Shown in pieces: positions 31,452 to 34,342 of a DNA stretch of 34,342 bases. The DNA is taken from contig JAUXYG010000049.1 of NCBI GenBank assembly GCA_030694525.1, forward strand, positions 1 to 34,342, in the 5' to 3' direction. The translations under genes and the position numbers were made by a program. Numbering within the stretch: position 1 is the first letter of the stretch; each line of letters starts with the position of its first letter. Below the pieces are notes generated by a model. The model searched no databases, was not told the DNA's origin, and saw nothing but the letters and a program-made list of their open reading frames with translations. The DNA comes from Legionella sp. GTDB lineage: Bacteria; Pseudomonadota; Gammaproteobacteria; Legionellales; Legionellaceae.

Positions 31452-34342
31452 ATGTTAAGTATGCAAGTAAAACCTATTAATAATCCCAAGTATTATTTTG
31501 ATAAAGAAAACTACTATTTTACGAATCAATTAACTACCGAATGGGTTGGATTAAGTGCCGCACGTCAAAATCTCTCAGGCGAGGTAAACGTACACGACTT
31601 GGAAGCGGTGGTCGGAGGCACGTTACCAAGCGGTGATGTCATTGGCTTAAAATCAAAAAGTGGAGAAATAAAGCATCGTGGAGGTTATGATTTGACCTTC
31701 TCCGCACCTAAATCGGTGTCGTATCTGGCTCTGGTCTGTGGGCATAAAGAATTTGTTGATTTGCACCTAAATGCGGTGAAAACCGTACTGAAACTCATTG
31801 AGAGGGAAGCAGCTGAGGCACGAAAGTCAGGAAAAGAGGGCATGGAGTATGAAAAAACAGGCAATTTGTGCTTTGCAACCATTCTTCATGATACTTCGCG
31901 AGAGCAAGATCCCCAGCTTCACGTTCATGCGTTGTTGATGAATTTTACTGAGCGTCTTGATGGCAACTGGCGAGCACTTGCCTCTGACATGAGTCGTAAC
32001 CACGGCACCATGGAGTGGATTATGAATAACCAAATTTTTTTAGGGCTTGTGTACCGTTCTGAAATTGCCCTTGGTTTAAAAAACATGGGCTTGGAAATAG
32101 AACAGACGGGTGATCCTCATGGTTTATTTGAAATAAAACATTTTGATAAGGAGCTCCTGGCGCAACTGTCCAAACGCCGCGCACAGGTTGAGGAACAAAT
32201 CAAGGGCATGCACTCTGATTCCTTAAAAGCTTATGACAGGGCAACTCTGGATTCTCGAAAAGCAAAAGAAGAGGTCGACCCTGAAGTTTTGCGTGCACGT
32301 TGGAACAAAGAAAGCGAAGCTTTGGGGGTTAATCCATCGACTTATTTAGCTACCTTAAAAGAGCAAACTGATGCAAAACAGGCGATCAAACCTTATAAGT
32401 CTAATGGTCAAGCGCATGGCATGGGGGTATTTGATGCTATTGCTCACTTAGAAGAAAAAAAACTTAAATTTACCTATCAGGAACTCTTGCAGACTAGTCT
32501 TCATTTTTCATTAGGTGAACAGAGTTTTAGTGAGCTGATTCATCAGATAGAGCACGCGCTTGATACAAAGCACCTTATTGCTCTTGATACAGAAGATACT
32601 TGTTTTACGACCAAAGGGCTTATTAATAAAGAGCGCGAGCTGATAACCAAAATCTCAAACTTTACGTTGCAAAAAAAATCCATAGTAGGTGCTATGAATA
32701 GGGTAGGGGGGTTAACGGATAATGAGTCCATTCAAAAAGGGGTGATACAGGCCTTATTTTCTAAAGAGGGCGTTGTTCGAATCAAGCAAGAAAGTGCTAC
32801 ATCACGAGAGCTTCTACGCACTTTAATTGATTATGCAGAACCAGAAAAAAAAATTAGAGTGCTTACTCCATCCACGCTCTCTGCTCTGAGCATGAATCAG
32901 GAGATGACTAAATCAGCCCCTTCCTTATGGCAATGGATTTTGTCTATTGGAAAGCAGGATTTGTGCGAAACAGTTGGAGGCTTTAATTACCGTCATGAGT
33001 CAGATCATAAACTGCCCTTTTTTAAAAGTAAAAAAGAGCGCGAATTACTTATTGTGGATGAATCGCAGCGCCTTTCTCCTGATGAGATGAATACCTTGTT
33101 ATCCATTGCAGATTGTCGTGCAGCCAAGGTGATCTTGCTGGAAAAGTCACATTCGTTAAGCGGTTTTAAGTCAGATATTCCTGGTTTACTAGATAAAGCT
33201 CAAGTAAAAACCATTAATGTCGATGATAAGCCCTTGCGTACCACCAATGTCACTCTCATTGAAGCGCAAGAAAAAGAGGCGCGGTTTTTAAAAACAGCCA
33301 CGCTCTATAGCTCACTATCACAGAATCAAAGGCATAACACTCAAGTTTTAACCGCATCAAAACTGGAAGCAAAAGAAGTTAATGAAATCATTCGAGCACA
33401 GTTAAAAGAGCAAGGCGAGATTTCATTAGATGAGAGAACCATTAATACTTTAACCCGGCTTGCACTGACCGACAGTGAAAAAAAATTGGCTAAGAGTTAT
33501 CAAAAAGACTGGGTATTAATTCAAAACACGCGTACTGAGTCTAAAAAATTTACTGTGCTTGGTGTTAATGAGAAGGATAATCTTTTAGTCGTGCGTCATC
33601 ACAATGGGATAATCTCAAAACTACCCGCTAAAAATATAAACAAGTCCGCCCAGGTTTATGAACAAACACCTCTTTTAATTGGGATTGGTGACCAATTGGT
33701 GGCAACTGGAACCCTTTCATTTGAGGGAGTAAAGATGGGTACTCAGTATGAAGTATCGGGATTTACGCGTCATGGAATCAAGATAAAAAATGGAAAAAGC
33801 ACCATTCACCTAATCACAAGCACCGACAAACATGTTCCTCTTAATTATGCTTATGCCAAAACCATGCATGCAAATGATTTTAAGCCTGTGGAAAGAACGC
33901 TTGTTACGCTACCCGCTTACGCTCTTCGCCAAAACACCATGTCTTTGTTATCGGAATCAAGTATTAATGAATTAATGGTTATTACCGATGATGTGGATAA
34001 GGCTAATCGATACGCTTTAAAGACGACCTCTCAAGGCTCTGCAATCTCCTTGACGCTAGAGGCTGTCAAAATGAATCATGGTGCACAAATTATTGATAAC
34101 GCAACAACAAGTGAGTTGTTACATACCCTTGAGAACGCTTTAACACTGTTATCCGGTGAAAAACCAACCAAAAGTGATGCGGAAATTGCACTACAATTTG
34201 CAATCAGTCATCTTTCAGAACGAGAAGCCGCATTTACAAAGTTAGAGCTGTTTCAGGTGGCACTGCATCAAGCAATCGGAAAATCTGATTATAGTGAATT
34301 GGATGACGTTATAAATAAGGCGATTGACAGCGGTGATTTAAT
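31452..34342 (+). CDS. traI: TraI relaxase-helicase, N-terminal part (cut by window end)
   Basis: I translated this frame from ATG 31452 to the edge: 963 codons without a stop. F TraI has 1756 residues, so about the N-terminal 55 percent is visible. Two catalytic tyrosine pairs (Y14, Y15 and Y21, Y22) have the F-like spacing. DLTFSAPKSVS starts at residue 80. The metal-binding histidines fall at 146, 157 and 159, as in F. A first helicase-like domain follows (about 330-900), with LLIVDESQR around Asp536 but no GxGKT Walker A. It is thus the inactive single-strand-binding copy, and the active helicase should lie beyond the window. The protein nicks oriT, stays on the 5' end and unwinds the strand. 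It starts 14 bases after traD. Confidence 0.95.
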   Translation, partial: MLSMQVKPINNPKYYFDKENYYFTNQLTTEWVGLSAARQNLSGEVNVHDLEAVVGGTLPSGDVIGLKSKSGEIKHRGGYDLTFSAPKSVSYLALVCGHKEFVDLHLNAVKTVLKLIEREAAEARKSGKEGMEYEKTGNLCFATILHDTSREQDPQLHVHALLMNFTERLDGNWRALASDMSRNHGTMEWIMNNQIFLGLVYRSEIALGLKNMGLEIEQTGDPHGLFEIKHFDKELLAQLSKRRAQVEEQIKGMHSDSLKAYDRATLDSRKAKEEVDPEVLRARWNKESEALGVNPSTYLATLKEQTDAKQAIKPYKSNGQAHGMGVFDAIAHLEEKKLKFTYQELLQTSLHFSLGEQSFSELIHQIEHALDTKHLIALDTEDTCFTTKGLINKERELITKISNFTLQKKSIVGAMNRVGGLTDNESIQKGVIQALFSKEGVVRIKQESATSRELLRTLIDYAEPEKKIRVLTPSTLSALSMNQEMTKSAPSLWQWILSIGKQDLCETVGGFNYRHESDHKLPFFKSKKERELLIVDESQRLSPDEMNTLLSIADCRAAKVILLEKSHSLSGFKSDIPGLLDKAQVKTINVDDKPLRTTNVTLIEAQEKEARFLKTATLYSSLSQNQRHNTQVLTASKLEAKEVNEIIRAQLKEQGEISLDERTINTLTRLALTDSEKKLAKSYQKDWVLIQNTRTESKKFTVLGVNEKDNLLVVRHHNGIISKLPAKNINKSAQVYEQTPLLIGIGDQLVATGTLSFEGVKMGTQYEVSGFTRHGIKIKNGKSTIHLITSTDKHVPLNYAYAKTMHANDFKPVERTLVTLPAYALRQNTMSLLSESSINELMVITDDVDKANRYALKTTSQGSAISLTLEAVKMNHGAQIIDNATTSELLHTLENALTLLSGEKPTKSDAEIALQFAISHLSEREAAFTKLELFQVALHQAIGKSDYSELDDVINKAIDSGDL

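Overview
The window is part of a conjugative element, most likely a plasmid from Legionella or a close relative. The evidence is a low-GC genome style, a near-complete F-type (MPF-F) conjugation operon, and a repressor / lvrA / lvrB / csrA-like cluster immediately upstream of it. That cluster is known from Legionella conjugative elements. Both ends are cut: a small leftward gene runs off the left edge and the relaxase gene traI runs off the right edge.

Left part (1-4764, very AT-rich) is a maintenance region. It holds a decayed IS3-type orfA remnant and a leftward two-gene operon: parA, starting with GTG, then a winged-helix DNA-binding protein. Behind parA lies an array of 42 tandem 12-bp repeats built on GATATC/GGTATC. 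This is best read as a partition centromere. Degenerate copies of the same motif also sit inside the winged-helix gene. The stretch after the array is gene decay, including a frameshifted ribbon-helix-helix gene.

Middle part (4765-8235) is accessory. An amidase faces a queuosine-precursor-transporter-like (VUT) protein with an unexplained 200-residue N-terminal extension. The VUT gene is coupled to a cI/LexA-like repressor that appears to lack its catalytic lysine. A cluster of inverted repeats and an overlooked TTG-start small DNA-binding gene follow; this is a candidate control or transfer-origin region.

From 8399 the genes run rightward. LvrA looks like a lambda O-type initiator, with 12-bp iterons and an AT-rich stretch inside its own gene. 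LvrB resembles the lambda P helicase loader. Together with the repressor they form a lambda-like replication module. Two small or membrane proteins and a CsrA paralogue follow. Base composition rises partway through lvrA, suggesting a recombination joint.

From 11012 to the end is the transfer operon: traT, two small exported proteins, a terminator-like hairpin, then traA, L, E, K, B, V, C, trbI, traW, U, trbC, traN, F, trbB, traH, G, a membrane protein in the traS position, traD and traI. Many neighbours overlap by a few bases, as expected for translational coupling. Together they build the F-type pilus and channel, stabilise mating pairs, exclude redundant donors, and process and pump the DNA strand.
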